From assembly GCA_030671065.1 (NCBI GenBank), contig DAOVAM010000005.1:1-32978 (forward strand): 32,978 nt of DNA. The letters are read 5' to 3'. Of this stretch, positions 1-8,597 are shown piece after piece (the stretch's first letter is position 1; each line of letters starts with the position of its first letter). The notes beneath the pieces were generated by a model. That model did no database searches. It was not told the DNA's origin and was given only the letters and a program-made list of their open reading frames with translations. A program made the translations under genes and the position numbers. This stretch comes from Candidatus Aminicenantota bacterium. GTDB lineage: Bacteria; Acidobacteriota; Aminicenantia; Aminicenantales; Aminicenantaceae.

Positions 1-28
1 TTTTTTTTATATATATAGTGACTCATCT

Positions 29-97
29 CATGTTTGAATAACGGCACATCGCATGTTCAAGCAATCGCAAAAAGCATGTCAAAATTTTTATTCATCA
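29..97 (+). repeat. three phased CATGT-type direct repeats
   Basis: The pentamer CATGT occurs at 29, 52 and 75, exactly 23 bases apart each time. The first two copies share CATGTT, and all three continue into a short A-containing stretch. They lie upstream of the BNR-repeat gene that starts at 162. Even spacing of about two helical turns could mark a regulator-binding array. The match is short and could be chance. Confidence 0.25.
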
Positions 98-127
98 ACA
101 CTGCTTATCATATGGCTGAACAGTGTT
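97..127. promoter_or_regulatory. inverted repeat upstream of the BNR gene
   Basis: AACACTG (97-103) and CAGTGTT (121-127) are perfect 7-base inverted arms separated by 17 bases. They end 34 bases before the start codon at 162. The element could be an operator or a 5' UTR hairpin. No convincing -35/-10 pair was found beside it. Confidence 0.25.
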
Positions 128-161
128 TCAGCACCATTCAACTCAATCCAGGAGGTAAGGA

Positions 162-3146
162 ATGACACAGCATTTTAAAAACACATCTCGGGCAGTACTC
201 CTCATCTGTCTGATTCTTGGCATGACAAGTCCTTTCTTTTCCAAGAGTCCGGAGGAAAACCTGATCAAGGACCTCAAATGGCGGAACGTCGGTCCGGCGA
301 ATATGGTCGGCCGCATTTCGGATTTTGAAGCTCTGGACAATGACTTCACACAAGTCATTGTCGCCAGTGCATCCGGGGGCGTCTGGAAATCCGTGAATGC
401 GGGAACGACATGGGAGCCGATATTCGATAAGTACGGTTCCTCATCTATAGGCGATGTGGCGTTCTTTCAGAAAAATCCGAGTATCATCTGGGTAGGTACA
501 GGCGAAGAATGCCCCAGGAACAGCATTGCCTGGGGCGACGGTATCTATAAATCCACTGATGGCGGCAAAACATTCACCCGAATGGGCCTAGAAACCACGC
601 ATACGATCGCCCGGATTCTCACCCATCCGACAAGTCCTGATATCGTTTATGCCGCGGCAACCGGACACACCTGGGGATACTCCGGGGACCGGGGACTGTT
701 CAAGACAAAGAACGGTGGAAAGACCTGGCAGAAACTCACGAATGGACTTCCGGATGACGGTAAAACCGGCGCCATTGACCTCGTCATGGACCCCACGAAT
801 CCGGATATCCTCTATGTCGGTTTCTGGCAGCGGCTGCGCCAGCCCTGGCGTTTTGATTCCGGGGGGCCGAACAGCGGTATTTATAAAACAACGGACGGTG
901 GAAAAACCTGGAACAAGCTGACCAAGGGACTTCCGTCCGGAGACCTCGGACGGATCGGGCTGGCCATTTCCCGCAGCAATCCGAAGGTCTTGATGGCCGT
1001 TGTCGAGCACAGCTATCAACCTCAGAGGACGATCCGTGAAGGTCAGACTCAGAAACCTAATCCCGAATACAACGATATGTCGAAACTCGGAACCGGTATC
1101 TACAGGTCCGAAAACGCCGGGAAATCATGGAAATACATGAACCGGTCGAACGTCCGGCCATTCTACTACAGCCACATCTACATCAACCCTTTTGACGACA
1201 AGCTCGTGTATTATCTGACATCCAGCATGCAGTACTCCGAAGATGGAGGAAAGACGTTAAAGACAATAACGGGCCTCCATCCCGATTTTCATACCATGTG
1301 GCTCGACCCGACCAATAAGAACCGCTTCTATGTGGGGCAGGACGGAGGCGCATCTATCACTTATGACAGTGGCAAAACCTGGGTTTTCTTCGACAACCTC
1401 TGCCTGTCGCAGTTTTATGCAATAAGCGCAGATAATCGAGATCCGTATTACGTCTACGGCGGCCTTCAGGATAACGGAACCTGGTGTGGTCCCAGCATGA
1501 GCCGCGAAGGAGCGATCCTGACAGATTTCTGGTTCAATATCGGCGGGGGAGATGGCTTCTACACGCAGAATGATCCCACTGACTGGCGCATTGTCTACGG
1601 CGAGAGCCAGGGCGGATCGATCATGCGGGTGAACGTGGAGACTCGAGAGACCACTCGGATCAGACCATCACAGCAGAATACCTACAACTGGAAAGATCAT
1701 GTGCCGCAGACCGCAAGGAGAGAAGGTGAAGCACAGGCACAGCAAGCCCAGCCAAGCATGTTTGGACGCCGGAGATCTCCTTTCCGCTTCAACTGGAGTT
1801 CGCCTATCCTCATTTCTCATCACAATCCCCGCACGATTTACTTCGGCGGTGACCATTTGTTCAAATCAGTCAACCGTGGTGACAACTGGCAGATCATCAG
1901 CCCCGACCTTTCTACCAACAATCCTGATAAACACAGTAAACCCACCGGCGGAATCACGCTCGACCAGACAGGAGCGGAAACGCACTGCACCATCACCACC
2001 ATATCCGAATCCCCGATCATACCAGGCCTCATATGGGCCGGCACGGATGACGGCAATGTCCAGCTGACACGAGACGGTGGAAACACATGGACGAATGTGC
2101 GGAACAATGTCCCGGACGTCCCCGAAGGGATCTGGGTGAGCCGCGTCGAAGCCTCTCGTTTTGCCGAGGGCACCTGCTACCTGACATTCGAAGGGCACAG
2201 GAGTGATCTATTCAAGCCGTATGTGTTCAAGACTGAGGACTACGGCAAAACCTGGACAAACATCTCCGGGAATCTCCCGGATGGAGGGCCGGTTTATGTT
2301 ATCCGCGAGGACCTGAAGAACAGAAATCTCCTTTTTGTCGGAACAGAATTTGCCGTGTTCTTTTCCAATGACAGTGGGAAAACCTGGTGGAGCCTCAGTC
2401 TGAACATGCCGACAGTGGCTTTTCATGACCTGATGATCCACCCCAGGGAAAATGACCTAATCGCAGGAACTCACGGGCGCGGCATATGGATTCTGGACGA
2501 TATCTCACCTCTCCAGCAGGCTACAGATAAGGTCCTGTCCTCGGAGGCTTTCCTCTTCGAGAGCGAGCGGCCGGGCACCCAGTGGCTAAGACAGAGCCGG
2601 GGTGGTTATGGGCGCGGAAACCTCTTTTTTCAAGGAGAAAATCCTCCCTCAGGAGCAGCGATTAATTTTTATCTCAAGGATAAACTGTCCGGTCCTGTGA
2701 ATATCGAGATCACGGATTCAACGGGGAACCTCAAGACGACTTATACTCTCAAAGATGCTGACGCGGGAATCTCCCGCCTGATGTGGGACATGCAGTTTGA
2801 TCCTGCACCTGATCAGCTGAAACAGAGCATCACACAGATGCAGACAATGATGGATAGGATGCTTCAGAGAACAGAAGTTGAGGAAGCAGCTAAAAAAGTG
2901 GTGCAAAGGGTTCAAGAGCAGCTCAAACAACCTGGTCTCACCTACAGAGAGGCGATGGACATTCAGAGAAAAGCCTATGAGGCGCTCGGCTTCGGTGGAG
3001 GCATGCGGTTTAGAGGCGGATTTGGCCGGGGAAGAGGCGCGGCTGTCGCCGAACCGGGAATCTACGCCGTAAAGCTCACTGCTAACGGAAAAACATACAC
3101 AGGAAAGGTCTCTGTTCGCCGGGATCCCATGCTGGACAACAAGTAA
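162..3146 (+). CDS. exported VPS10/BNR-repeat propeller protein
   Basis: A 994-residue exported protein of the sortilin/VPS10-like 'glycosyl hydrolase' family common in Acidobacteriota, Gemmatimonadota and Bacteroidota. Residues about 8-28 form a signal peptide. About eleven BNR/Asp-box motifs of the form S-x-D-x-G-x-T-W run from residue about 77 to 740 (examples: STDGGKTF, TTDGGKTW, TEDYGKTW, SNDSGKTW), indicating one or two beta-propellers. A helical linker at about 880-930 leads to a Gly/Arg-rich patch (RFRGGFGRGRG, about residue 950) and a small beta-rich C-terminal domain that may act in surface attachment. The start is fixed by GGAGG at 151-155, six bases before the ATG. The 'hydrolase' label in databases is by homology only; no catalytic residues can be assigned here. 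It stands alone, followed by 150 non-coding bases. Confidence 0.85.
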   Translation: MTQHFKNTSRAVLLICLILGMTSPFFSKSPEENLIKDLKWRNVGPANMVGRISDFEALDNDFTQVIVASASGGVWKSVNAGTTWEPIFDKYGSSSIGDVAFFQKNPSIIWVGTGEECPRNSIAWGDGIYKSTDGGKTFTRMGLETTHTIARILTHPTSPDIVYAAATGHTWGYSGDRGLFKTKNGGKTWQKLTNGLPDDGKTGAIDLVMDPTNPDILYVGFWQRLRQPWRFDSGGPNSGIYKTTDGGKTWNKLTKGLPSGDLGRIGLAISRSNPKVLMAVVEHSYQPQRTIREGQTQKPNPEYNDMSKLGTGIYRSENAGKSWKYMNRSNVRPFYYSHIYINPFDDKLVYYLTSSMQYSEDGGKTLKTITGLHPDFHTMWLDPTNKNRFYVGQDGGASITYDSGKTWVFFDNLCLSQFYAISADNRDPYYVYGGLQDNGTWCGPSMSREGAILTDFWFNIGGGDGFYTQNDPTDWRIVYGESQGGSIMRVNVETRETTRIRPSQQNTYNWKDHVPQTARREGEAQAQQAQPSMFGRRRSPFRFNWSSPILISHHNPRTIYFGGDHLFKSVNRGDNWQIISPDLSTNNPDKHSKPTGGITLDQTGAETHCTITTISESPIIPGLIWAGTDDGNVQLTRDGGNTWTNVRNNVPDVPEGIWVSRVEASRFAEGTCYLTFEGHRSDLFKPYVFKTEDYGKTWTNISGNLPDGGPVYVIREDLKNRNLLFVGTEFAVFFSNDSGKTWWSLSLNMPTVAFHDLMIHPRENDLIAGTHGRGIWILDDISPLQQATDKVLSSEAFLFESERPGTQWLRQSRGGYGRGNLFFQGENPPSGAAINFYLKDKLSGPVNIEITDSTGNLKTTYTLKDADAGISRLMWDMQFDPAPDQLKQSITQMQTMMDRMLQRTEVEEAAKKVVQRVQEQLKQPGLTYREAMDIQRKAYEALGFGGGMRFRGGFGRGRGAAVAEPGIYAVKLTANGKTYTGKVSVRRDPMLDNK

Positions 3147-3296
3147 ACTGATCTTCTCATCCTAGTTAGCGCCGCAGTTGAAATGATCATATCCGGGTAG
3201 GAGTACACCCAGTATATTCTAAGATGGCCTGACAAGAAAAGACCTGGATGAGGCCTGAGTCCATACTGCTGTAACGACCTGAAATGGAGGTTTCAG

Positions 3297-3776
3297 ATGG
3301 AAAAAACCTTTAATTTTAATCTCAATGGAAAAACTGTACGCGTGACCACATCGCCAGAACGTATGCTTTTGTGGGTTCTGCGTTCTGATCTTGAACTCAC
3401 AGGTACCAAATACAGTTGCGGAGAGGGTTTTTGTGGAGCATGCACTGTACTTATCAATGATGAAGCAGTCCTATCTTGCCAATACCCTGTACAGGAAGTG
3501 AATGGGAAAGAAGTCACGACCATTGAAGGACTCCAGGATAACGGAAAACTTCACCCCCTTCAAACAGCCTTTATGCTGCATAATGCGCTCCAATGTGGAT
3601 TTTGTACTCCGGGCATGATCCTTGGAGCACACAACCTGCTATTGAAGAATCCTCAACCGACCAGCAAGGAAATAGTTGAGGCCATGGAGGGTTACTTGTG
3701 TCGATGCGGAAGCTATAACCGAATCATCGAAGCCATCCAGACTGCGGCCCAGACCATGAAAGGACAGAGATCATGA
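3297..3776 (+). CDS. molybdenum hydroxylase [2Fe-2S] small subunit (IorA/CoxS type)
   Basis: This 159-residue protein is the iron-sulfur electron-transfer subunit of a xanthine-oxidase-family molybdenum hydroxylase. The N-terminal plant-type ferredoxin domain binds the first [2Fe-2S] cluster through C41, C46, C49 and C61. The helical C-terminal domain binds the second through C100, C103, C135 and C137 (CGFC...CRC pattern). Length and motifs match IorA/CoxS/NdhS proteins. GGAGG at 3286-3290 sets the start. Its last four bases overlap the start of the catalytic-subunit gene (ATGA), so the two are probably translationally coupled. No signal peptide is present, so it would have to be exported in complex with its Tat-signal partner. 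Confidence 0.93.
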   Translation: MEKTFNFNLNGKTVRVTTSPERMLLWVLRSDLELTGTKYSCGEGFCGACTVLINDEAVLSCQYPVQEVNGKEVTTIEGLQDNGKLHPLQTAFMLHNALQCGFCTPGMILGAHNLLLKNPQPTSKEIVEAMEGYLCRCGSYNRIIEAIQTAAQTMKGQRS

Positions 3777-5941
3777 AAGACGACGAATTTATTCCGTTTG
3801 ATCTGGAAAAAAATCTCAATCCAGGCACGCTTGACCGCCGGGAATTCCTCAAACTCATGGGAGGGGGAATTGTCATTCTTTTCACTGTTGGAGATTCACT
3901 CGCGCTTCAGCAAGCGAGGCGTCGTCGCGGATATCCAGAGGATTTCAATGCCTATCTCAGGATAGGAGAGGATGGACGGGTCACCTGCTTCAGCGGCAAG
4001 ATCGAGATGGGACAGGGTGTAATCACCTCATTTGCGCAGATGCTGGCCGAAGAACTCGATGTACCACTCAACAGCGTGGACATGATCATGGGGGACACCT
4101 CACTCTGTCCCTGGGATGCTGGGACTTTCGGCTCCAGGAGTACTAAGTACTTTGGCCCTCCCCTTCGCCAGGCCGCGGCAGAAGCCAGGACCGTTCTCTT
4201 CCAGCTGGCTGCGGAACACCTTCGCACAGCTCAGGAAAAAATGAAGGTGAAGGATGGCATTATCTTTGTAACAAAAAATCCAGAAAAAAAAGTCTCTTAT
4301 GCCCAGTTGACTAAAGGGAAAAAAATCGAGAGACACCTTGAGAAGAAACCACCCATCAAACATTATTCTCAGCACACTATTTCTGGAAAACCCACAGACC
4401 GTTTGGACGGACGGGCGAAGGTCACAGGAGAAGCCAAGTTTGCAGGAGATATCCGTTTGCCGGGAATGCTGTATGCCAGGATTGTGAGGCCACCGGCTCA
4501 CGGAGCGAAACTTAAAAATGTGGACACCTCTGCCGCTGAAAATATCAAGGATATTCAGATAATCCGGAATGAAGATATGATCGCAGTTCTCCATAAACAC
4601 CGCGATGTGGCAGATAAAGCCCTTGGATTGATCAAAGCCCCATTCGAACCGTCCACGAATACGCAGGACAATAAATCAATCTTTAAACATCTGAAAGGTT
4701 CTGCCTCGGGTGGTGAAATCGTTACAGAAGCAGGAAATCTGGATGAGGGAAAAGCCCTGGCCAGTAAAACATTCGACGAGGTATACTTCAATCATTATGT
4801 CGCTCATGCGCCTCCAGAAAACCATACAGCTGTGGCAAAGATAGAAGGAGATAAAGCCACCGTCTGGGCTTCAACTCAAGCACCATTCAGAGCCCAGGGA
4901 GATGTCGCCCAGGCCCTGGGATTTTCCCTCCAGAATGTCCGTGTGATCACGCCTTTTGTGGGGTGTGGTTTTGGTGGAAAAAACAGCGGAAGACAGGTCG
5001 TCGAGGCAGCCCTGCTTGCCAAATTGAGCGAAAAACCAGTGCAGGTGGCCTGGAGCAGGAAGGAAGAATTCTTTTATGACACTTTCCGGCCAGCAGCCAT
5101 TATAGAAATTCGATCAGGTCTCAACAGTTTAAATCAAATCGTTTTCTGGGAATATCACAATTACTTTGCAGGCAGCAGAAGCTCTCAGCCGTTCTACAAC
5201 ATCCCTCACCACCGTGTTCTTTCCTACGGAGGATGGGGAGGCAGAGGAGGAGGCAGGACTCATCCCTTCGGTGTGGGTGCCTGGCGCGGCCCTGGCAGCA
5301 ACACCAATGTGTTTGCTATCGAATCCCACATCGACGTCATGGCTAAAAGCGCAGGCATGGATCCCCTGGAGTTCCGGCTGCACAATTTAACGGATAAAAG
5401 GATGAAAAAAGTCCTCAACGCTGCCGCAGAGAAGTTTGGACGATCCTTCTCGGAGGCTCCAAGCGGAAAGGGCTATGGAATCGCATGCACGGATTATCTG
5501 GGCACGTATTTAGCCACCATGGCTGAGGTCAAAATCGATGAGAAAAAAGGGGAAATCCGTGTGGAACGGGTGGTGTGCGCTCAGGACACCGGCGAAGTGA
5601 TCAATCCTGAAGGAGTTAGAATTCAGATCGAAGGCTGCGTTACCATGGGGCTTGGCTACTGTTTAACCGAAGAAATCCGGTTTAAAAACGGCAGGATTCT
5701 GGATGAAAACTTCGACACATACGAGATTCCCCGTTTTTCATGGCAACCGAAGATAGAAACCGTACTTTTGGATAATCCTGAAATGCCTCCCCAGGGATGT
5801 GGAGAGCCGGCCATTACTTCAATGGGTGGAGTGATAACGAACGCGGTCTACGATGCCATAGGTATCAGGATGTCTGTACTCCCCATGACACCGGCCCGGA
5901 TAAAAGAGGCTCTGAGAAACGGAAGAGCTGCCACGCAGTAG
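3773..5941 (+). CDS. molybdopterin-binding catalytic subunit (IorB-like aldehyde/isoquinoline oxidoreductase)
   Basis: A 722-residue catalytic subunit of the xanthine oxidase family, which hydroxylates aldehydes or N-heterocycles at a Mo-cytosine-dinucleotide site. Seen: a Tat-like signal (D-R-R-E-F-L-K at residues 21-27 followed by a hydrophobic stretch); the cofactor loop G-C-G-F-G-G-K near residue 397; a G-x-G-A-W-R-G-P-G motif near residue 500; and the C-terminal G-C-G-E-P motif, whose Glu678 corresponds to the catalytic base of the family. No FAD-binding medium subunit is encoded here, which fits the two-subunit IorAB type that passes electrons to a cytochrome. No cytochrome c gene is adjacent, so the acceptor is unknown. 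Substrate cannot be predicted from sequence. Confidence 0.88.
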   Translation: MKDDEFIPFDLEKNLNPGTLDRREFLKLMGGGIVILFTVGDSLALQQARRRRGYPEDFNAYLRIGEDGRVTCFSGKIEMGQGVITSFAQMLAEELDVPLNSVDMIMGDTSLCPWDAGTFGSRSTKYFGPPLRQAAAEARTVLFQLAAEHLRTAQEKMKVKDGIIFVTKNPEKKVSYAQLTKGKKIERHLEKKPPIKHYSQHTISGKPTDRLDGRAKVTGEAKFAGDIRLPGMLYARIVRPPAHGAKLKNVDTSAAENIKDIQIIRNEDMIAVLHKHRDVADKALGLIKAPFEPSTNTQDNKSIFKHLKGSASGGEIVTEAGNLDEGKALASKTFDEVYFNHYVAHAPPENHTAVAKIEGDKATVWASTQAPFRAQGDVAQALGFSLQNVRVITPFVGCGFGGKNSGRQVVEAALLAKLSEKPVQVAWSRKEEFFYDTFRPAAIIEIRSGLNSLNQIVFWEYHNYFAGSRSSQPFYNIPHHRVLSYGGWGGRGGGRTHPFGVGAWRGPGSNTNVFAIESHIDVMAKSAGMDPLEFRLHNLTDKRMKKVLNAAAEKFGRSFSEAPSGKGYGIACTDYLGTYLATMAEVKIDEKKGEIRVERVVCAQDTGEVINPEGVRIQIEGCVTMGLGYCLTEEIRFKNGRILDENFDTYEIPRFSWQPKIETVLLDNPEMPPQGCGEPAITSMGGVITNAVYDAIGIRMSVLPMTPARIKEALRNGRAATQ

Positions 5942-6400
5942 AATTCATAGCTTCGAATACTGCATTGCCCACTGTTTTCCTCAGTCTAGCCTCAAATCAA
6001 ATACACTCTAACTTCTTCTTTTTCTTCTCTCTCTCTTTCTTTTCTCTCTTTTCTTTTCCCTTTTTTTTCTTTCTGTTCTCTCGTACCTTTTCATTGACTA
6101 TCCTTAATTGGAATTTATTACAGTTAAAATCCAACCTCAAGATGTACCATGCAGTTGACAGCCTTCAGATTCCAAGAATTAATTCCATTTGATCCCTGTT
6201 GAAGACATCTAAAAAAATTCTGTGATTGTTCACTTATTTGACTTTAAGAAGAATGGTCTTATCCATGGTGCATCATATTTTCCCCTTCAATAAAAGGAGA
6301 CAGAGGGCATTTTCGACAGGACTCTTTGAGTTCCTTTAATTTCTGATCGAATAAAAAGACCGGACCTTTCTTACTAAATCTGGATCTTCTTTCTTTTATC
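5942..6400. other. intergenic region between convergent genes
   Basis: This 459-base stretch lies between the + strand molybdenum hydroxylase and the - strand RRM gene. It contains the long pyrimidine tract listed separately. No Rho-independent hairpin was recognised. A 70-codon - strand reading frame covers 6259-6471 but overlaps the RRM gene and was not accepted as a gene. Confidence 0.6.
6012..6074 (+). repeat. 63-base uninterrupted polypyrimidine tract
   Basis: Every base from 6012 to 6074 is C or T on the + strand, after which G at 6075 breaks the run. Irregular CT and TTC units make it locally mirror-like. It lies just downstream of the molybdenum hydroxylase operon. Such tracts can form triplex (H-DNA) structures or act as U-rich, Rho-type transcript ends. 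No function is demonstrated. Confidence 0.7.
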
Positions 6401-6685
6401 TTAATATCTTCGAAAATCTTTTTTAAACCCTCCTCCTCCAGGCTTACGATCTCTGGGTGGTCGAGCCTCATCCACTCTCAAAGTGCGTCCCTTGAAGTCA
6501 GAACCGTTCAACGCTTCTTTTGCTTTCTCGGCTTCAGATGGTTCGGACATCTCTACAAATCCAAAACCTCTGCCTTCAATCACATTGACTTCTGTGACTT
6601 TTCCATGTGTAGAAAACAAATTTTCCAGATCTTCTTTACTCACAGAATAACTAAAATTTCCAACATAAAGTTTTTTACCTTGCAT
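6401..6685 (-). CDS. small RRM-domain RNA-binding protein
   Basis: A 94-residue protein consisting of one RNA recognition motif and a short basic Gly-rich tail. RNP2 is KLYVGNFSY (residues 5-13) and RNP1 is GRGFGFVEM (about residues 39-47), both with the aromatic residues that stack on RNA. The tail (G-G-G-G-F-K-K-D-F-R-R) is the usual charged end of bacterial Rbp proteins. In cyanobacteria such proteins are often cold-induced, but nothing here shows regulation. AGGAG lies about seven bases upstream of the ATG. It is monocistronic, on the opposite strand to its left neighbour and separated by 555 bases from the long cluster upstream. Confidence 0.92.
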   Translation of the reverse strand: MQGKKLYVGNFSYSVSKEDLENLFSTHGKVTEVNVIEGRGFGFVEMSEPSEAEKAKEALNGSDFKGRTLRVDEARPPRDRKPGGGGFKKDFRRY

Positions 6686-7240
6686 TCTTTTCTCCTTTTG
6701 TTCTTAATTCTTCTCTGACAAATAATGTTTATTTAGGAGATAGAAGCAAGATATCGATTCTATTCTCTCTACTAAAAACATTATTCAAAACAATGAATCT
6801 TCCTTAAAGTCTCTATCAAGGACTAAATTGAAAATTCTTATTCTCTTCGCGCTGTATGTCAGTCATTCTTCTATCTGTGCTTTTTCCTGTAATCCAGGAA
6901 AAAAAAGAACAGATGTTCCAACACGAATTACGAAACTCCAATAAGGGGAATTTTTTGAGATGGGAATTTTTTTTCTCTTCTTTGGTCCTCTAATCGCTCT
7001 CTCGAATTCCTGGCATAATTCTACCACAGCATACATTTGGAGTCAAAGACGCCCTCATTCGAAGGCCGTGACACTCTCGTATCTCGATTGAAGGAGAAAG
7101 TATTGAAAAATAACAAATAGACCGAAAAGCTCCTGACAAATAATTTTTGCCATTCATTGAAGAGACTGCTAAAGACCCATTATCACAACCACTACTTAAT
7201 CGGGGCAAGAAAGCAACCTGCCCCTTTTTTTTCGTTTGGG
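6686..7240. other. intergenic region with hairpins
   Basis: This AT-rich region of 555 bases lies between the RRM gene and the end of the long - strand cluster. No convincing coding frame or tRNA was seen. A perfect hairpin has arms TTTTTCCTG (6881-6889) and CAGGAAAAA (6895-6903) with a 5-base loop. The + oriented terminator-like element near 7202 is listed separately. No strong sigma-70 promoter for the RRM gene could be picked. Confidence 0.55.
7202..7232 (+). terminator. terminator-like hairpin, + oriented
   Basis: GGGGCA (7202-7207) and TGCCCC (7219-7224) form a 6-base stem with an 11-base loop, followed by eight T at 7225-7232. The T run makes this a Rho-independent terminator only on the + strand, yet no + strand gene lies just upstream. 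On the - strand the hairpin sits nine bases past the stop of the PQQ-like gene, without a T run. Confidence 0.5.
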
Positions 7241-8581
7241 CTAGTCCTGCTCAATACAGTAAAGATTTTTATATCCACGCAAGTAGAGTGTATTGTCCAC
7301 GATTGCAGGTGACGCACTAAAATTATCATCCAGCTTATTCTTAGCCAGAACTTCAAACGCAGGACCATGTTTAATCACGTACATGGTGCCTTTTTGGCCC
7401 ACAACATAAATTCGGTTTTGCGCACTAACAGGCGAAGCAAACACATTCCCCATTCCTTCAAGTCTCTGCCCACTGTAATGTTCATCACCTGTCTCGGCAT
7501 CGAAACAGGAGAGGATCCCATTGTTGCTTCTGAGAAAATACAGTTTATTATCGAAAAGCAGTCCCGAAGGTGTATAGGGTGTATCCTTGTCATGTTTCCA
7601 GACAATGGCATCTGAATCTGTGATGTTGCCTTTTGCGCCCGCTAGCCGAATGGCCAGTAGAGCATTTCCCCGGAAACCACTTAAAACATACAGGATGCCA
7701 TCAGCCACCATGGGTGATGGAATGGCATTTTGAGTCATACCGCTGCACTCCCAGATCAATTCGCCTGTACCAAAGTCATAACTTCGCACAAGCTTAGTGG
7801 CACATGTAACAACCTGAAGCTTCCCATTGTTCTCGACAACAAGAGGTGTTGCCCACGATGTGCCCTCATCTCGATCGACCTTCCAGAGGTCTTTGCCGGT
7901 CCTTTTATCGAGAGCGATAATGAACGATTGGCCTTCGTGATCCCAATTCACGATGATCTTATCCTCATAAAGTGCAGGTGAACTTCCTTCGCCAAAATTC
8001 ATCCTTTTTTCCAGTTGACCAAAATCCCGCTCCCATTTGAGCTTTCCTTTCATATCAAAACAAAACAGACCGCGTGAACCGAAGTAGGCGTAGACATGCT
8101 CGCCATCCGTCACCGGTGAATGTGAGGCCCAACTGCCCATTTCGTGAGTTCCCTCTTGAGGCACTTCCTCTCTCACAGTGTGCTGCCAGAGTATTTTTCC
8201 GTTTTGCCGGTTGATCGAAAAAATGACAAATTTATGGATCTTTGTGGTCCTGTCAACAGGCATGCCGCGACGACCTTTCTGTGGAGCTTCACTCTTTTCA
8301 GCCGGTTGCATCCCTTTATCGGTCTCAACGGCTGTCAATATGAAAATTTGATCTCCCCAAATGACTGGAGAGGAATGTCCTTTTCCGGGAATGGCAATTT
8401 TCCATTTTATGTTTTTCGTCTCACTCCACTCGAGGGGGGGATCTCCATTCGGAGATACGCCCGTCATAAAAGGCCCGCGCCACTGCGGCCAATATTTTTC
8501 ATAATCTGAAGATTTCCCTGAGGCCAAAAAAACGCTTGAAAAAACAAGACAAAAACCCATCAAAACTGCAACTTTTTTCAT
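7241..8581 (-). CDS. exported PQQ-like beta-propeller protein (copy 1)
   Basis: This 446-residue exported protein belongs to the PQQ-like repeat family (PF13360 type). A signal peptide covers residues about 1-24, followed by the family hallmark WPQWRGP at the start of the mature chain. Blade motifs of the form D-x-x-T/N-G-K-x-x-W recur (NRQNGKILW, DKRTGKDLW, DFGTGELIW, DAETGDEHY). The chosen ATG at 8581 has AAGGAG upstream; an in-frame ATG ten codons earlier overlaps the preceding gene and lacks a good ribosome-binding site. PQQ binding is not implied, since the family shares only the fold and structural tryptophans. It is the last gene of the long - strand cluster and a close relative of the gene before it. 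Confidence 0.87.
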   Translation of the reverse strand: MKKVAVLMGFCLVFSSVFLASGKSSDYEKYWPQWRGPFMTGVSPNGDPPLEWSETKNIKWKIAIPGKGHSSPVIWGDQIFILTAVETDKGMQPAEKSEAPQKGRRGMPVDRTTKIHKFVIFSINRQNGKILWQHTVREEVPQEGTHEMGSWASHSPVTDGEHVYAYFGSRGLFCFDMKGKLKWERDFGQLEKRMNFGEGSSPALYEDKIIVNWDHEGQSFIIALDKRTGKDLWKVDRDEGTSWATPLVVENNGKLQVVTCATKLVRSYDFGTGELIWECSGMTQNAIPSPMVADGILYVLSGFRGNALLAIRLAGAKGNITDSDAIVWKHDKDTPYTPSGLLFDNKLYFLRSNNGILSCFDAETGDEHYSGQRLEGMGNVFASPVSAQNRIYVVGQKGTMYVIKHGPAFEVLAKNKLDDNFSASPAIVDNTLYLRGYKNLYCIEQD

Positions 8582-8597
8582 TTCTATTGCTCTCCTT

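Noticed and set aside
588-1019. Long antisense frames inside the BNR-repeat gene and other large genes
   Set aside because: They mirror codon bias of the real genes on the opposite strand and show no domain, signal peptide or ribosome-binding site.
6259-6471. 70-codon - strand frame rich in Lys/Glu, overlapping the 3' end of the RRM gene
   Set aside because: It overlaps the RRM gene by 71 bases in another frame, has only a weak ribosome-binding site and no recognisable domain. AT-rich spacer sequence can produce such Lys/Glu-rich frames.
6990-7208. 72-codon - strand frame beyond the end of the long cluster
   Set aside because: Composition is not protein-like, no ribosome-binding site is evident and it runs into the hairpin at 7202.
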